From Azoarcus taiwanensis (lineage in GTDB: Bacteria; Pseudomonadota; Gammaproteobacteria; Burkholderiales; Rhodocyclaceae), in contig NZ_WTVM01000022.1 in assembly GCF_012910885.1 (NCBI RefSeq), positions 1 through 38,412 of the forward strand: 38,412 bases of DNA, in the 5' to 3' direction. Shown here piece by piece: positions 1 to 9,197 of this stretch. The notes under the pieces are model-generated. The model worked only from the letters and a program-made list of their open reading frames with translations. It had not been told where the DNA came from and ran no database searches. Every line of letters starts with the position of its first letter. The first letter of the stretch is position 1. Made by a program: the position numbers and the translations under genes.

Positions 1-1
1 G

Positions 2-112
2 CTGGCGTACTCGAAGTCGGAAAAGCTCGATTGCATCGGAGGTCTCGCTGTCGATCTGCTGATGCTATTGTCTCAAAGCGCATCCGGTCACAGGACAGGG
101 CGCTCGGAATAA
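2..112 (+). other. possible C-terminal tail of an unrecognised gene
   Basis: The second reading frame is open from the left edge to a TAA at 110-112, giving 36 residues that end in a hydrophilic GHRTGRSE. I do not recognise it, and the other forward frame beginning at base 1 is also open to a TGA at 157-159, so coding is uncertain. The remaining bases up to the small protein at 359 hold a perfect palindrome (163-204) and no other gene that I can support. Confidence 0.12.
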
Positions 113-162
113 ATCAGTGTTTCCCTAGCGGAGGTAGTGCGCCACTGAAGCCATGACCGACC

Positions 163-204
163 AGGGCCTGTTCTCATTCGCCATGGCGAATGAGAACAGG
201 CCCT
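163..204. repeat. perfect 42-bp palindrome
   Basis: The 21-base arm begins AGGGCCTGTTCTC and meets its exact reverse complement at a central CCATGG. Symmetry stops immediately outside the element (C at 162 against A at 205). There is no T run after it, so a standard terminator is unlikely. It could be a miniature inverted-repeat element, two fused insertion-sequence ends, or a cruciform or operator site. No transposase gene is adjacent. Confidence 0.85.
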
Positions 205-358
205 AGAACTTTGTTGCAACATTCCGATCGTAAGATTAGGCTGGAAGCACCGCGGGCGGGACGTTTACGGCCGTCGCGGAAACAGAGGAGGGGTCGGTGT
301 CGATTGCTTTCGGCGCCGGAACCGGAGACAGTTCCGCTGGATCACAAGGAAAGTGGCC

Positions 359-547
359 ATGAACGTTCGCAGCGACAAGAAGATCGAGGAAACCGATCAG
401 TACGACGACGCGGTGCTGGAAGCGGGGGGGCTGCCGCCAGTCGAGCTGCCCGCCGCAAAAGACGATTCCGCGGAATTGAGCGACCCCAACCAGACAAAGC
501 TGGAGGCGGACGCGTTTCTCGAGGCTTTCTACCGCAACCAGGAATAG
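359..547 (+). CDS. small acidic hypothetical protein
   Basis: The product is 62 residues, soluble and strongly acidic, with runs of Asp and Glu and no membrane segment or known motif. I chose the ATG at 359 because AAGGAA (346-351) lies at ribosome-binding distance; a GTG two codons earlier at 353 would overlap that site. It ends 46 bases before the convergent methyltransferase stop. The acidic N-terminal half, a proline-bearing linker and a C-terminal stretch that could be helical (KLEADAFLEAF) would suit a small partner or adaptor protein, but this is only a description. I do not recognise the family. The window's large palindrome lies 155 bases upstream and may belong to its control region. 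Confidence 0.55.
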   Translation: MNVRSDKKIEETDQYDDAVLEAGGLPPVELPAAKDDSAELSDPNQTKLEADAFLEAFYRNQE

Positions 548-593
548 CTGCGATCGGGTTGGGCCTGCAACGCGTCAGTGTCAGCCAAACGGG

Positions 594-1754
594 CTACAGC
601 GCATGCAGCCGGTCTCCGCGTGAAAAGCCGATCAACGGTTCCCTGATGCCGCGGCTCACCGCCAGCACCTTGAACAGCTCACCCATTTCCTGCGGCGTGG
701 TCAGGCGCTGAACGGCCCGTGCAGCGCGAATGTAGTCGGCACTCTCCTTCGGCCCGCGTTGCGCCAGCAAGGAGAGAATGCCGCAGTTGAACAGGAAGCT
801 CGCCTGACTCGTATAACCGAGGACGTCCAGACCGGCATCGAAGGCTGCCTCGGCAACGCTGGTGAAATCCACGAAAGCTGTGATGTCGTTCAATCCCGGC
901 CACAGAAGTGGGTCGCTGTGCGCGCGGTGGCGGTAGTAGCACAACAAGGTGCCGTTCGAGCGAGAAGGCAGGTAATACTCGGCACGCGGATATCCGTAGT
1001 CGACCAGAAGCAGGGCGCCCAGATCAAGGCGCGCGGCCCAGTCGGTCACCCACGCGCGTGCCGCGAGGTTGAGCTCGGTCACGTAGGCGCCCTGTTCCGG
1101 TACCGGCAACTCCAGGGCTTTCGCCGCAGCCAGAACCGCAGCCTCGGCAGGCTTTTCGCCCCAGCCCAGCGCACCACCGGCACCACGGACAACGCCTCGC
1201 TCGAAAATGCCGTCGGGACGCACGACCAGCAAATGCACTGGCATCACGTCCAGCACCTCGTTGGCCACCACAACCCCTGAGAACCGCTCCGGACTGCGCT
1301 CCAGCCAGTTCACCCGCGACAGCAGATGCGGCACTGCGTCCGCGAGGGTTTGCTGCTGGCGTGCGCGCAACTCGCCCGACACCTCGAGAATCGCATAGCT
1401 TTCCGGCAGCATCCCGCGAGACTCCAGCGCGCGCAGCACATCGGCTGCCAGCACGCCGGTCCCGGCACCTGCCTCGATGATGTGCCCCGCCGACGCCTGC
1501 ATCACCTGCTCAAGCTGTAAGGCGAGCGCCTGACCGAACAGTGGGGTGAGTTCCGGTGCGGTGATGAAGTCGCCGCCCGGGCCGAACTTTCTCGCGCCGC
1601 CGCTGTAATAACCGAGGCCGGGCACATAGAGCGCAAGCTCCATGTAGCGCGCGAAGCTGAGCCACCCTCCGTTGTCTTCGATGCGTTGCAGCACCAGTTG
1701 CTCGAGGCCTCGACTTTGTTCGAGCGCATCCGGCGATGGTTCGGGTAGTTTCAT
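594..1754 (-). CDS. class I SAM-dependent methyltransferase, MidA/NDUFAF7 (COG1565) family
   Basis: This 386-residue protein carries the family signature GDFITAPELTPLFGQAL near residue 65, the SAM-binding loop IIEAGAGTG, the segment ANEVLDVMPVH, and a conserved C-terminal block with DYGYPRAEYY, GTLLCYYRH and NDITAFVDFT. In mitochondria the homologue NDUFAF7 methylates an arginine of a complex I subunit; the bacterial substrate is not established here. I chose the ATG at 1754; a TTG at 1769 would add five residues. Upstream ribosome-binding sequence is weak for both. The gene is divergent from the pteridine reductase at 1837 with 82 bp between starts, so the two may share control. Length and all motifs look intact. 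Confidence 0.85.
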   Translation of the reverse strand: MKLPEPSPDALEQSRGLEQLVLQRIEDNGGWLSFARYMELALYVPGLGYYSGGARKFGPGGDFITAPELTPLFGQALALQLEQVMQASAGHIIEAGAGTGVLAADVLRALESRGMLPESYAILEVSGELRARQQQTLADAVPHLLSRVNWLERSPERFSGVVVANEVLDVMPVHLLVVRPDGIFERGVVRGAGGALGWGEKPAEAAVLAAAKALELPVPEQGAYVTELNLAARAWVTDWAARLDLGALLLVDYGYPRAEYYLPSRSNGTLLCYYRHRAHSDPLLWPGLNDITAFVDFTSVAEAAFDAGLDVLGYTSQASFLFNCGILSLLAQRGPKESADYIRAARAVQRLTTPQEMGELFKVLAVSRGIREPLIGFSRGDRLHAL

Positions 1755-1836
1755 GCGCAGCGGCACCAAGCTTAAAACCCGCTATTCTACTTCCAACACT
1801 CAACGGCACCCGGACGATGCCACCAGGAGACCCTGT

Positions 1837-2577
1837 ATGACTCACGCCCCGGTAATCCTAGTCACCGGCGCCGCGCGCCGGGTGGGCGCAGCCATCGCCC
1901 GAACGCTGCATGACAGCGGCGCGACCATCGCGCTCCACTATCGCAGCTCGGCAACCGAAGCCGAAGTGCTGGCCGCCCAACTGAACCAGATACGTCCGGG
2001 CTCGGCATCGCTGATCAAGGGAGATTTGTCGAAGGATGGCGTACCCGAGCGGGTTGCACACAGCGTGCTCGCCGAGCATGGCGGCGTGGATGGACTGGTC
2101 AACAACGCGTCGTCGTTCTTTCCGACCCCGATCGGCGAGATTGACGACAGCGCCTGGAACGAGCTCATGGGTTCGAACCTGCGCGGACCGCTCTTCCTCA
2201 GCCAGGCGCTCGCCCCGCAACTCAGGAAGCGCAGCGGTGCGATCGTGAATATCGTCGATATTCACGCCGAACGCCCGTTGCGCAGCTACCCGCTCTATTC
2301 GGTGGCCAAGGCCGGCCTGCTCGGCCTGACCCGCGCACTGGCGCTCGAGCTCGCACCCGAGGTGCGCGTCAACGGGGTCTCGCCAGGCGCTATCGAGTGG
2401 CCAGAAGACGGCCAGTTTCCACCGGACGAGCGGGAGGCGATCATCCGGCACACACTGTTGCAGCGGGTCGGCAGCCCCGCCGATATCGCCGGCGCGGTGC
2501 GTTTTCTGATGCTCGAGGCGCCTTATGTGACCGGCCAGATTCTCGCGGTGGACGGCGGGCGTAGCGCGCACCTGTAG
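1837..2577 (+). CDS. pteridine reductase (FolM/PTR1-like short-chain dehydrogenase)
   Basis: This 246-residue short-chain dehydrogenase has the NADPH-loop variant TGAARRVG (residues 10-17), where the arginine pair is typical of pteridine reductases rather than ordinary SDRs. The NNASSFFPTPIG segment is also typical of that group. The catalytic serine of classical SDRs is replaced by Asp in VDIHAE, upstream of YSVAK (about 153-157), matching the Asp-Tyr-Lys set of PTR1 and FolM. It probably reduces dihydromonapterin or dihydrofolate to the tetrahydro form in the cytoplasm. The start is fixed by AGGAGA at 1824-1829. ttcA lies 87 bases downstream on the same strand. Confidence 0.88.
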   Translation: MTHAPVILVTGAARRVGAAIARTLHDSGATIALHYRSSATEAEVLAAQLNQIRPGSASLIKGDLSKDGVPERVAHSVLAEHGGVDGLVNNASSFFPTPIGEIDDSAWNELMGSNLRGPLFLSQALAPQLRKRSGAIVNIVDIHAERPLRSYPLYSVAKAGLLGLTRALALELAPEVRVNGVSPGAIEWPEDGQFPPDEREAIIRHTLLQRVGSPADIAGAVRFLMLEAPYVTGQILAVDGGRSAHL

Positions 2578-2605
2578 AACGGCGGCAAATCACGCCGAAA
2601 CCTTT

Positions 2606-2619
2606 CGTGATGCATCACG
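2606..2619. promoter_or_regulatory. 14-bp perfect palindrome upstream of ttcA
   Basis: CGTGATGCATCACG is a perfect dyad in the gap between the pteridine reductase and ttcA. A consensus -10 hexamer TATAAT follows at 2644-2649 without a convincing -35. The dyad centre would fall roughly 43 bases before the expected transcription start, which is where class II activators bind. It resembles an FNR/CRP half-site pair (TGAT...ATCA), but the spacer is 2 bases instead of the usual 4, so the binding protein is unknown. Confidence 0.4.
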
Positions 2620-2643
2620 CAGAGTGCCGCATCCGCTCACCGG

Positions 2644-2649
2644 TATAAT
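2644..2649 (+). promoter_or_regulatory. -10 hexamer for ttcA
   Basis: TATAAT matches the sigma-70 consensus exactly and sits 15 bases before the ATG at 2665. No good -35 is visible 16-18 bases upstream, which would fit a promoter that needs an activator. The short distance to the ATG would leave a leader of about 9 bases. Confidence 0.4.
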
Positions 2650-2664
2650 GATAGGTTTGCGATC

Positions 2665-3621
2665 ATGAATCGCCTTCGCGCGACGAACCAGGACGCCCCC
2701 GTGACTCAGCCAGCCAGCGACAAGGCGGTGGAAAGCCGCTTCTCGAACACTTTCTTGCGCCTGAAGAAGAAGATAGAGCGCAGCATGGGTGAGGCAATCG
2801 CCGACTACGAGATGATAGGCGATGGCGACGTCGTCATGGTCTGCGTTTCCGGCGGCAAGGATTCCTACACTCTGCTGTCCGGACTGCTCGCGCTGCGCGA
2901 ACGCGCGCCGGTGGACTTCCGTATCGTCGCGATGAATCTTGACCAGCGCCAACCGGGTTTTCCTGCGGATGTGCTGCCGGCCTGGTTCGAATCGATTGGC
3001 GTCGAGTACCGCATCGTCACCGAAGACACCTACTCGATCGTCAAGGACAAGATTCCCGAAGGCAAGACCACCTGCTCGCTGTGCTCCCGCCTTCGCCGCG
3101 GCATCATCTACCGCACCGCACGCGAGCTGGGCGCGACCCGCATCGCGCTTGGCCACCATCGCGACGACATCCTGGAAACACTCTTCCTGAACATGTTCTT
3201 CGGTGGACGCCTGAAGGCCATGCCGCCGAAACTGGTCAGCGACGACGGCAACCACGTGGTGATTCGCCCCCTTGCCTACTGCCAGGAGGCGGACATCGCG
3301 CGTTTCGCGCGTGCGATGGACTTTCCCATCATCCCCTGCAACCTGTGCGGATCGCAGGAGAATGCCCAGCGCAAGCAGATCAAGGGCATGCTCCAGGAGT
3401 GGGCACGTCTCTATCCTGGCCGGATCGAATCGATCTTCACCTCGCTCGGGAACGTCGTACCCTCGCATCTTGCCGACCACCGCTTGTTCGATTTTCGTTC
3501 GCTGGCAAGCGGCAGCCAAGTCGAAGAGGGCGACACCGTGTTCGACCGTCCGGCGATCTATCGCGCCTCAGACGATGTCGTGAAACCGGGCGTCATTCAC
3601 ATTTCACCCCTCGTAAGCTAA
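2665..3621 (+). CDS. ttcA: tRNA 2-thiocytidine(32) synthetase TtcA
   Basis: TtcA puts sulfur on cytidine 32 of certain tRNAs, using ATP and an oxygen-sensitive [4Fe-4S] cluster. The 318-residue product shows the PP-loop SGGKDS (62-67), the CSLC pair (137-140), a second cysteine pair in [14 protein letters not shown] (about 225-228), and the family blocks [20 protein letters not shown] and [18 protein letters not shown]. Length is normal for the family. The N-terminal 25 residues are variable, so the ATG at 2665 is not certain; no strong ribosome site distinguishes alternatives. The gene follows the pteridine reductase on the same strand, with its own TATAAT and a palindrome in front. Confidence 0.95.
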   Translation: MNRLRATNQDAPVTQPASDKAVESRFSNTFLRLKKKIERSMGEAIADYEMIGDGDVVMVCVSGGKDSYTLLSGLLALRERAPVDFRIVAMNLDQRQPGFPADVLPAWFESIGVEYRIVTEDTYSIVKDKIPEGKTTCSLCSRLRRGIIYRTARELGATRIALGHHRDDILETLFLNMFFGGRLKAMPPKLVSDDGNHVVIRPLAYCQEADIARFARAMDFPIIPCNLCGSQENAQRKQIKGMLQEWARLYPGRIESIFTSLGNVVPSHLADHRLFDFRSLASGSQVEEGDTVFDRPAIYRASDDVVKPGVIHISPLVS

Positions 3622-3703
3622 CGCTTCCCCTACGTTTGGCGCTATTATCCGCTCATCATCGGACCAGCGGACCGGCCCGAAAGCCTCAAACCCCATCGCA
3701 AAC

Positions 3704-4573
3704 ATGGCCGATCGAAAAAATCTCTGTGCCCTCGTCGTCGATGTCGTCGGCGGTCCTGCCACGGACGCAACCGCTACGGGCACACTGGAATTCCGTCATG
3801 CGATCGATCGCTGCCTGAGACGCATCGATCTCGCCATCGACGCGAACCACGGCGTCTCACTCGGTCGCAGCGACCATGGCATCAGCGCGAACTTCGAGCG
3901 CTGCGATGGCGCAATTCTCGCAGCCTGCGAAATGCTGGAGCGCACCCGCAACCTGCCTCCGCTGCGCGGAAAGCGCTTTTCGATTCGGGCCGGCATCCAC
4001 TACGGCATGGAAGGAGAAGGCCTGCAGCCTGGCGAGGCACATGAAGTTGCACGCCAACTGGCGACTGCCGCTCGGGGCGGCGAAGCCTTGGCCACCGATG
4101 CGGTCGTGATGCAGCTTTCCGCCGCTACCCGTCATTTCGCCAAGCCCGAGAGCACCGAACAACGCGAATTGCCCGCGCTCGACTGGCCGATCTACAGCGT
4201 CGCGCGCCAGCCCGACTCGGTGGTTTCAGTACCACCGGCGACACGGCTTCAGCAACGACTCCGGATCAGACATCAGGGCGAGGTCATTCTTGTCGACGAC
4301 GCCCGACCGATCGTCCTGTTCGGGCGCGAATTCGGCAACGACGTGGTGATCATGGACCCGCGCGCATCCCGCCAGCATGCGCGCATCGAGCGCCGGCGCG
4401 GCGGTTTCGTGCTGATCGACTACAGTACCAACGGCACCTTCCTCGTCGAACAAGAAAGTGTCGAGCGGACCATCAAGGGCAGTGAGACCCTGCTCCTTGG
4501 CCCCGGCAGGATTGGATGCGGATTCTCCACCAGCGAGATCGAGCGGGATCTCGTTTTCTTCGAAATCGTCTGA
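3704..4573 (+). CDS. FHA-domain protein with an N-terminal degenerate class III cyclase-like domain
   Basis: The 289-residue cytoplasmic protein has two parts. Residues 1-165 resemble the catalytic fold of adenylate/guanylate cyclases: an ALVVDVVGG strand, ANFERCDGAILAACEML, SIRAGIHYG and HEVARQLATAARGGEAL. The Asn expected in the VN-x-x-x-R step of active cyclases is not present (EVARQL), so nucleotide cyclase activity is doubtful. Residues 190-289 form an FHA domain with GREFGND (about 206), SRQHARIERR and YSTNGTF, the residues that bind phosphothreonine peptides. It may sense phosphorylation by a Ser/Thr kinase encoded elsewhere; no kinase or phosphatase lies nearby. The RidA gene follows on the same strand after 119 bases. 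Confidence 0.8.
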   Translation: MADRKNLCALVVDVVGGPATDATATGTLEFRHAIDRCLRRIDLAIDANHGVSLGRSDHGISANFERCDGAILAACEMLERTRNLPPLRGKRFSIRAGIHYGMEGEGLQPGEAHEVARQLATAARGGEALATDAVVMQLSAATRHFAKPESTEQRELPALDWPIYSVARQPDSVVSVPPATRLQQRLRIRHQGEVILVDDARPIVLFGREFGNDVVIMDPRASRQHARIERRRGGFVLIDYSTNGTFLVEQESVERTIKGSETLLLGPGRIGCGFSTSEIERDLVFFEIV

Positions 4574-4692
4574 GATCCGGGGCGCTCGCACGCCCCCTGC
4601 GCTCGCCTTCACCCGTCAGTTCATGCCCATCAAAGCCGTCGAACTGGCGCATGTGGGTCAAGCCTTGCTCTCAGCCTCCTGCGAGAGGACTC

Positions 4693-5046
4693 ATGGACAT
4701 ACAGCGCTTCGGCACCACTTCGCGTTACTCGGATATCGTCGTCCATAACCGTACCGCCTGGATCGTCGAGGTTCCCTCTTCGACCGACGCCGATATCGCA
4801 ACCCAGACCCGCGAAGTGCTCGGCAGCCTCGAACGCCTGCTCGATCAGGCGGGCAGTGGAAAGGATCGTATCCTGATGGCGACGGTCTACCTCACCGATC
4901 TCGCCGACTACGACGGTATGAACGCGGTATGGGACGCTTGGGTCCCGCCCGGGAGCGCGCCCTCGCGCGCCTGCGTTCAGGTGCTCGCGCTCGCCCAACC
5001 AGGCTGGCGGGTCGAAATCGCGCTGGTGGCAGCAACCGGCGACTGA
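4693..5046 (+). CDS. RidA family protein (YjgF/YER057c/UK114)
   Basis: The product is 117 residues, close to the usual length of RidA-type trimers, which hydrolyse reactive enamine/imine intermediates made by PLP enzymes; subgroups have other roles. Recognisable blocks are DADIATQTREVLGSLERLLDQAGS, DRILMATVYLTDLADYDGMNAVWDAWV and the C-terminal PSRACVQVLALAQPGWRVEIALVAA. The arginine in PSRACVQ is the one that binds the substrate carboxylate in active members. I chose the ATG at 4693 because GAGAGGA (4683-4689) precedes it; the open frame upstream lacks family similarity. It lies between the FHA gene and the giant oxidoreductase. Confidence 0.85.
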   Translation: MDIQRFGTTSRYSDIVVHNRTAWIVEVPSSTDADIATQTREVLGSLERLLDQAGSGKDRILMATVYLTDLADYDGMNAVWDAWVPPGSAPSRACVQVLALAQPGWRVEIALVAATGD

Positions 5047-5169
5047 CCCGCCCTGTCACACCATCCGGGGCGTGGAGAGCGAGCGGCTCAAACTGCTGCG
5101 GGGCGGGAATCTTTCTCCGCCTGCGACTGTCATCTACCTCTGAAAACACTCATAAATCAATACCCTACA

Positions 5170-5199
5170 GAACGCATGGGCTTTTCGGGCGTTCTTTTT
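5170..5199 (+). terminator. possible weak rho-independent terminator
   Basis: GAACGC (5170-5175) pairs with GCGTTC (5189-5194) across a 13-base loop, and TTTTT follows at 5195-5199. The stem is only six pairs. It lies between the RidA-family gene and the giant oxidoreductase, and a TACAAT (5214-5219) just downstream may be the next promoter's -10. Confidence 0.35.
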
Positions 5200-5256
5200 G
5201 CATCGCACTAAGCTACAATCGATGACTCCCCTGCAGCCGATAAGATCGTACCGCTC

Positions 5257-8200
5257 ATGACTCAGCGCCTGCGCGAAATTCCCTATAACTACACCTCCTT
5301 CTCGGATCGCGAGATCGTGATCCGCCTGCTTGGCATGGAGGCGTGGCAAACCCTCGAGTCCCTGCGCAACGAACGGGTGACCGGACGCTCTGCGCGCATG
5401 CTTTACGAAGTGCTCGGCGACATCTGGGTCGTGCAGCGCAACCCTTACCTGCAAGACGACCTGCTTGAAAACGCCGGACGTCGCCGCGCACTGGTCGAAG
5501 CCCTGCTCCATCGCATCAACGAAGTCGAGCAACGCCGACTCGACAGCGCCGAGGAAGATGCCGAGCGTGCGGGCAAGGTCGCCCGACTGGTGAGCGCCGC
5601 CCGTGTCAGCGTCGGCGAGTTTCAGCGCTTCTTCGACGAAACCGCGGCCCTGCGCAAGCGCACCCTCAAGACGCTGGCACGCCATACGCGCCGCGACAAC
5701 ATCTGCTTCGACGGTCATGCGCGGGTGTCGCATGTGACCGACGCGACCGACTGGCGTGTCGAATACCCCTTCGTTGTGCTCTACCCGGACACCGAGGAAG
5801 AACTCGGCCCGCTGGTACGCGACTGCATCGAACTCGGGCTGACCATCATTCCGCGTGGCGGCGGCACCGGTTATACCGGGGGCGCCATACCGCTGGACGC
5901 CAGATCCGTAGTCATCAACACCGAGAAGCTGATCACAATGGGGGCGGTCGAAGAAACGGTTCTGCCCGGCCTCACCGAACCGGTGGCGACGATCCGCACC
6001 GGCGCAGGCGTGGTCACCGCCCGTGTGTCCGAAGCCGCGTCGGCTTCCGGGCGTGTGTTCGCAGTCGACCCGACCTCGGCCGAGGCGTCGTGCATCGGCG
6101 GCAACATTGCGATGAACGCCGGCGGCAAGAAGGCGGTGCTGTGGGGCACCGCGCTCGACAACCTCGCCTGGTGGAAGATGGTCATGCCCGACGGCAACTG
6201 GCTTGAAGTCGAGCGCATCCACCACAACATGGGCAAGATCCACGAGCAGGAGACGGTCGAGTTCCGGCTCAAGCGTTTCGACGCCACCGGCAAAAAGCAA
6301 CTCGGCGAGGAAATCCTGACGATGCCCGGCGCGGCCTGCCGCAAGATCGGCCTGGGCAAGGACGTCACCGACAAGTTTCTCGGCGGGCTGCCCGGCGTGC
6401 AGAAGGAAGGGACCGACGGCATCATCGTCGCGGCGCGCTGGGTGCTGCACAAGATGCCACCGGTCACCCGCACCGTATGCCTCGAGTTTTTCGGCCAGGT
6501 CCGTGAGGCAGTGCCGGCGATCGTCGAGATCACCGACTACTTCAAGCCGGGCGGCGCCGGGCATGCCGCCGGGGTGCTGCTCGCAGGTCTCGAACATCTG
6601 GACGAGCGCTATGTGAATGCGGTCGGCTACACCACCAAGGCCAAGCGGCATGGCCGGCCCAAGATGGTCTTGATCGGGGACATCGTCGGCCATGACGAGA
6701 ACGCGGTGATGACTGCCGCCTCCGACGTGGTACGCATGACCAACGTGCGCGGCTCGGAAGGCTTCATCGCCGCCAGCCCCGAGCAACGCAAGCGCTTCTG
6801 GCTCGACCGCTCGCGCACTGCAGCGATTTCACGCCACACCAACGCATTCAAGATCAACGAGGACGTGGTCATCCCGCTGCCCCGGATGGGCGAGTACTGC
6901 GACGGCATCGAGCGCATCAACATCGAACTGTCGACCCGCAACAAACTCGCGCTGTGCGATGCGCTCGCCGAGTTCCTGCAGGGCGAACTGCCGCTCGACA
7001 TGGGCGACGCCGGTATCGCCAAGGACGTCCTCATCGGCGACCGTCGACAGTCCGCACTCGACTACATCGAAGCGGTTCGCCGCCGCTGGCAATGGCTGCT
7101 CGACCATCTCGACGCCCCGCTGGCGGAGGCCGAGGCACTCTTCGAGGAGTACGGCGTGCAGGCTGGCGAGCTGACCAACCGCGCCGCCGACCCGAAACTG
7201 TTTCACCGCCTGCAGGACTACTCGGTGCGGATCTCCTGGAAGGCCGAGCTGCGCCCGCGCCTGGAGAAAATTTTCGACGGCGTGGTCTTCGCACCGGTGC
7301 TCGAGCGTATCCGCCAAGTCCACAAGGAGGTCCTGCGCGGCCGGGTGTTCGTTGCGCTGCACATGCACGCCGGCGACGGCAATGTGCACACCAACATCCC
7401 GGTGAACTCCGACAACTACGAGATGCTGCAGACCGCCAACCAGGCAGTGGACCGCATCATGGCGCTCGCGCGCTCACTCGACGGCGTGATTTCAGGCGAG
7501 CACGGCATCGGCATCACCAAGCTCGACTACCTCACCGACGAGGAGATGGCCGGCTTCTGGGCCTACAAGCAGAAGGTGGACCCGGAGGGCCGCTTCAACC
7601 GTGGCAAGCTGATGCGCGACGGTGCCGGGCGCAACCGAGGCAACCTCGACAACGCCTACACCCCCAGCTTCAACTTGATGGGACACGAATCGCTGATCAT
7701 GGAGCAGACCGAGATCGGCGACATCGCACACGACATCAAGGACTGCCTGCGCTGCGGCAAATGCAAGCCGGTGTGCTCGACCCACGTTCCGCGCGCCAAC
7801 CTGCTCTACAGCCCGCGCAACAAGATCCTCAGCACCTCGCTGCTGATCGAAGCGATGCTCTACGAGGAGCAGACCCGACGCGGTGTATCACTCGCGCACT
7901 GGGCTGAGTTCGAGGATGTGGCCGATCACTGCACCGTATGCCACAAGTGCGAGAAGCCCTGTCCGGTGGACATCGACTTTGGCGATGTCTCGATCAAGAT
8001 GCGCAACCTGCTGCGCAAGCAGGGCAAGAAGTCTTTCAACCCCGGCAAGGCCGCAGCCATGGCCTTCCTGACGATCAAGGATCCGGCGACCATCAAGCTC
8101 GTACGCAAGGGCATGATCGAGTGGGGTTACAAGGCGCAGCGTCTGGGTTACCGCGTCGGCAGATCGCTCGGCCTGATCCAGGACCAGACCAAGACACCGC

Positions 8201-9150
8201 CGGCGACGCTCGGCAAGGCGCCGATCAAGGCCCAGGTGATCCACTTCATCAACAAGCCGATGCCTGGGGGCCTGCCCAAGCGCACCAGCCGGGCACTGCT
8301 CGACATCGAGGACGACAAGGTCATCCCGGTGATCCGCAATCCGCAAATCAAGCGGGACGAAACCGAGTCGGTGTTCTACTTCCCCGGCTGCGGTTCGGAG
8401 CGCCTGTTCAGCCAGGTGGGGCTTGCCACCCAGGCCATGCTCTACCATGTCGGCGCCACGACCGTGCTGCCTCCGGGCTACCTGTGCTGCGGCTATCCCC
8501 AGACCGCCGCCGGAGAAGAGGACAAGGGTCAGAAGATCATTACCGACAACCGGGTACTCTTCCACCGCGTCGCCAACACGCTCAACTACCTCGACATCAA
8601 GACCGTCGTCGTGTCCTGCGGCACCTGCATGGATCAGCTCGAGAAGTACCAGTTCGAGAAGATCTTCCCTGGTTGCCGCCTGATCGACATTCACGAGTTT
8701 CTGATGGAGAAAGGCGTCAGACTCGACGGAGTCGAGGGCGTGCGCTACATGTACCACGAGCCTTGCCACACACCGATGAAGCAATACCAGGGCATCGAGG
8801 TGGCGAATACGCTGATGGGCACCCGGGTCGACCTCAACGACCGCTGCTGCGGCGAATCCGGCACCCTGGCGGTGAGCCGCCCCGACATCTCCACCCAGGT
8901 GCGCTTCCGCAAGCAGGAAGAGATCGAGAAAGGCGCGGCCAAACTGCGTGAAGACGCACCCGCCGCAGCGGTCAAGGTGCTGACCTCCTGCCCGAGCTGT
9001 CTGCAGGGCCTGTCACGCTATACCGACGACGGCAACGTAGAGGCGGATTACATCGTCGTGGAAATCGCCAAGCACGTGCTCGGCGACAACTGGATGCCGG
9101 AGTACGTGCAGCGCGCAAACGCCGGCGGCATCGAGCGCGTGCTGCTGTAA
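5257..9150 (+). CDS. giant FAD-linked oxidoreductase fused to 4Fe-4S and CCG domains (DUF3683 family)
   Basis: At 1297 residues this joins parts that are separate subunits in glycolate oxidase (GlcD plus GlcF) or D-lactate dehydrogenases. Order: an N-terminal DUF3683-like region (1-140); an FAD-binding domain with [15 protein letters not shown] (about 197) and [13 protein letters not shown]; the FAD-oxidase C-terminal domain with [12 protein letters not shown] (about 701) and [10 protein letters not shown] (about 746); two 4Fe-4S motifs, [11 protein letters not shown] (about 830) and [11 protein letters not shown] (about 891); and two CCG domains with FPGCG...CCGYP (about 1045, 1076) and EPCH...CCGESG (about 1168, 1197). 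It probably oxidises a 2-hydroxy acid and passes electrons to the respiratory chain; the substrate cannot be read from sequence. No membrane segment is seen. A TACAAT at 5214-5219 is a candidate -10. Confidence 0.9.
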   Translation: MTQRLREIPYNYTSFSDREIVIRLLGMEAWQTLESLRNERVTGRSARMLYEVLGDIWVVQRNPYLQDDLLENAGRRRALVEALLHRINEVEQRRLDSAEEDAERAGKVARLVSAARVSVGEFQRFFDETAALRKRTLKTLARHTRRDNICFDGHARVSHVTDATDWRVEYPFVVLYPDTEEELGPLVRDCIELGLTIIPRGGGTGYTGGAIPLDARSVVINTEKLITMGAVEETVLPGLTEPVATIRTGAGVVTARVSEAASASGRVFAVDPTSAEASCIGGNIAMNAGGKKAVLWGTALDNLAWWKMVMPDGNWLEVERIHHNMGKIHEQETVEFRLKRFDATGKKQLGEEILTMPGAACRKIGLGKDVTDKFLGGLPGVQKEGTDGIIVAARWVLHKMPPVTRTVCLEFFGQVREAVPAIVEITDYFKPGGAGHAAGVLLAGLEHLDERYVNAVGYTTKAKRHGRPKMVLIGDIVGHDENAVMTAASDVVRMTNVRGSEGFIAASPEQRKRFWLDRSRTAAISRHTNAFKINEDVVIPLPRMGEYCDGIERINIELSTRNKLALCDALAEFLQGELPLDMGDAGIAKDVLIGDRRQSALDYIEAVRRRWQWLLDHLDAPLAEAEALFEEYGVQAGELTNRAADPKLFHRLQDYSVRISWKAELRPRLEKIFDGVVFAPVLERIRQVHKEVLRGRVFVALHMHAGDGNVHTNIPVNSDNYEMLQTANQAVDRIMALARSLDGVISGEHGIGITKLDYLTDEEMAGFWAYKQKVDPEGRFNRGKLMRDGAGRNRGNLDNAYTPSFNLMGHESLIMEQTEIGDIAHDIKDCLRCGKCKPVCSTHVPRANLLYSPRNKILSTSLLIEAMLYEEQTRRGVSLAHWAEFEDVADHCTVCHKCEKPCPVDIDFGDVSIKMRNLLRKQGKKSFNPGKAAAMAFLTIKDPATIKLVRKGMIEWGYKAQRLGYRVGRSLGLIQDQTKTPPATLGKAPIKAQVIHFINKPMPGGLPKRTSRALLDIEDDKVIPVIRNPQIKRDETESVFYFPGCGSERLFSQVGLATQAMLYHVGATTVLPPGYLCCGYPQTAAGEEDKGQKIITDNRVLFHRVANTLNYLDIKTVVVSCGTCMDQLEKYQFEKIFPGCRLIDIHEFLMEKGVRLDGVEGVRYMYHEPCHTPMKQYQGIEVANTLMGTRVDLNDRCCGESGTLAVSRPDISTQVRFRKQEEIEKGAAKLREDAPAAAVKVLTSCPSCLQGLSRYTDDGNVEADYIVVEIAKHVLGDNWMPEYVQRANAGGIERVLL

Positions 9151-9155
9151 GGTAC

Positions 9156-9197
9156 GGGCGCAGCGCGCAGGTCGGGATACCGGCCGCGCGCTGCCCG
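9156..9197. terminator. strong bidirectional hairpin between convergent genes
   Basis: GCAGCGCGC (9160-9168) pairs with GCGCGCTGC (9186-9194), and GGTCGG (9170-9175) pairs with CCGGCC (9180-9185) through one G-U wobble around a GATA loop. The pairing continues outward through GGG/CCC with a two-base bulge. It fills the 47-bp gap between the converging oxidoreductase and sirtuin genes, so it may terminate both. No T run is present. Confidence 0.55.

Noticed and set aside
163-204. The palindrome as a transcription terminator
   Set aside because: No T run follows, the symmetry runs through the centre without a loop, and no gene ends close upstream.
5134-6786. A 550-residue open frame opposite the giant oxidoreductase
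   Set aside because: It is a shadow frame in high-GC DNA: no family motifs, many Arg/His/Gly/Ala runs, and the opposite strand encodes intact catalytic motifs.
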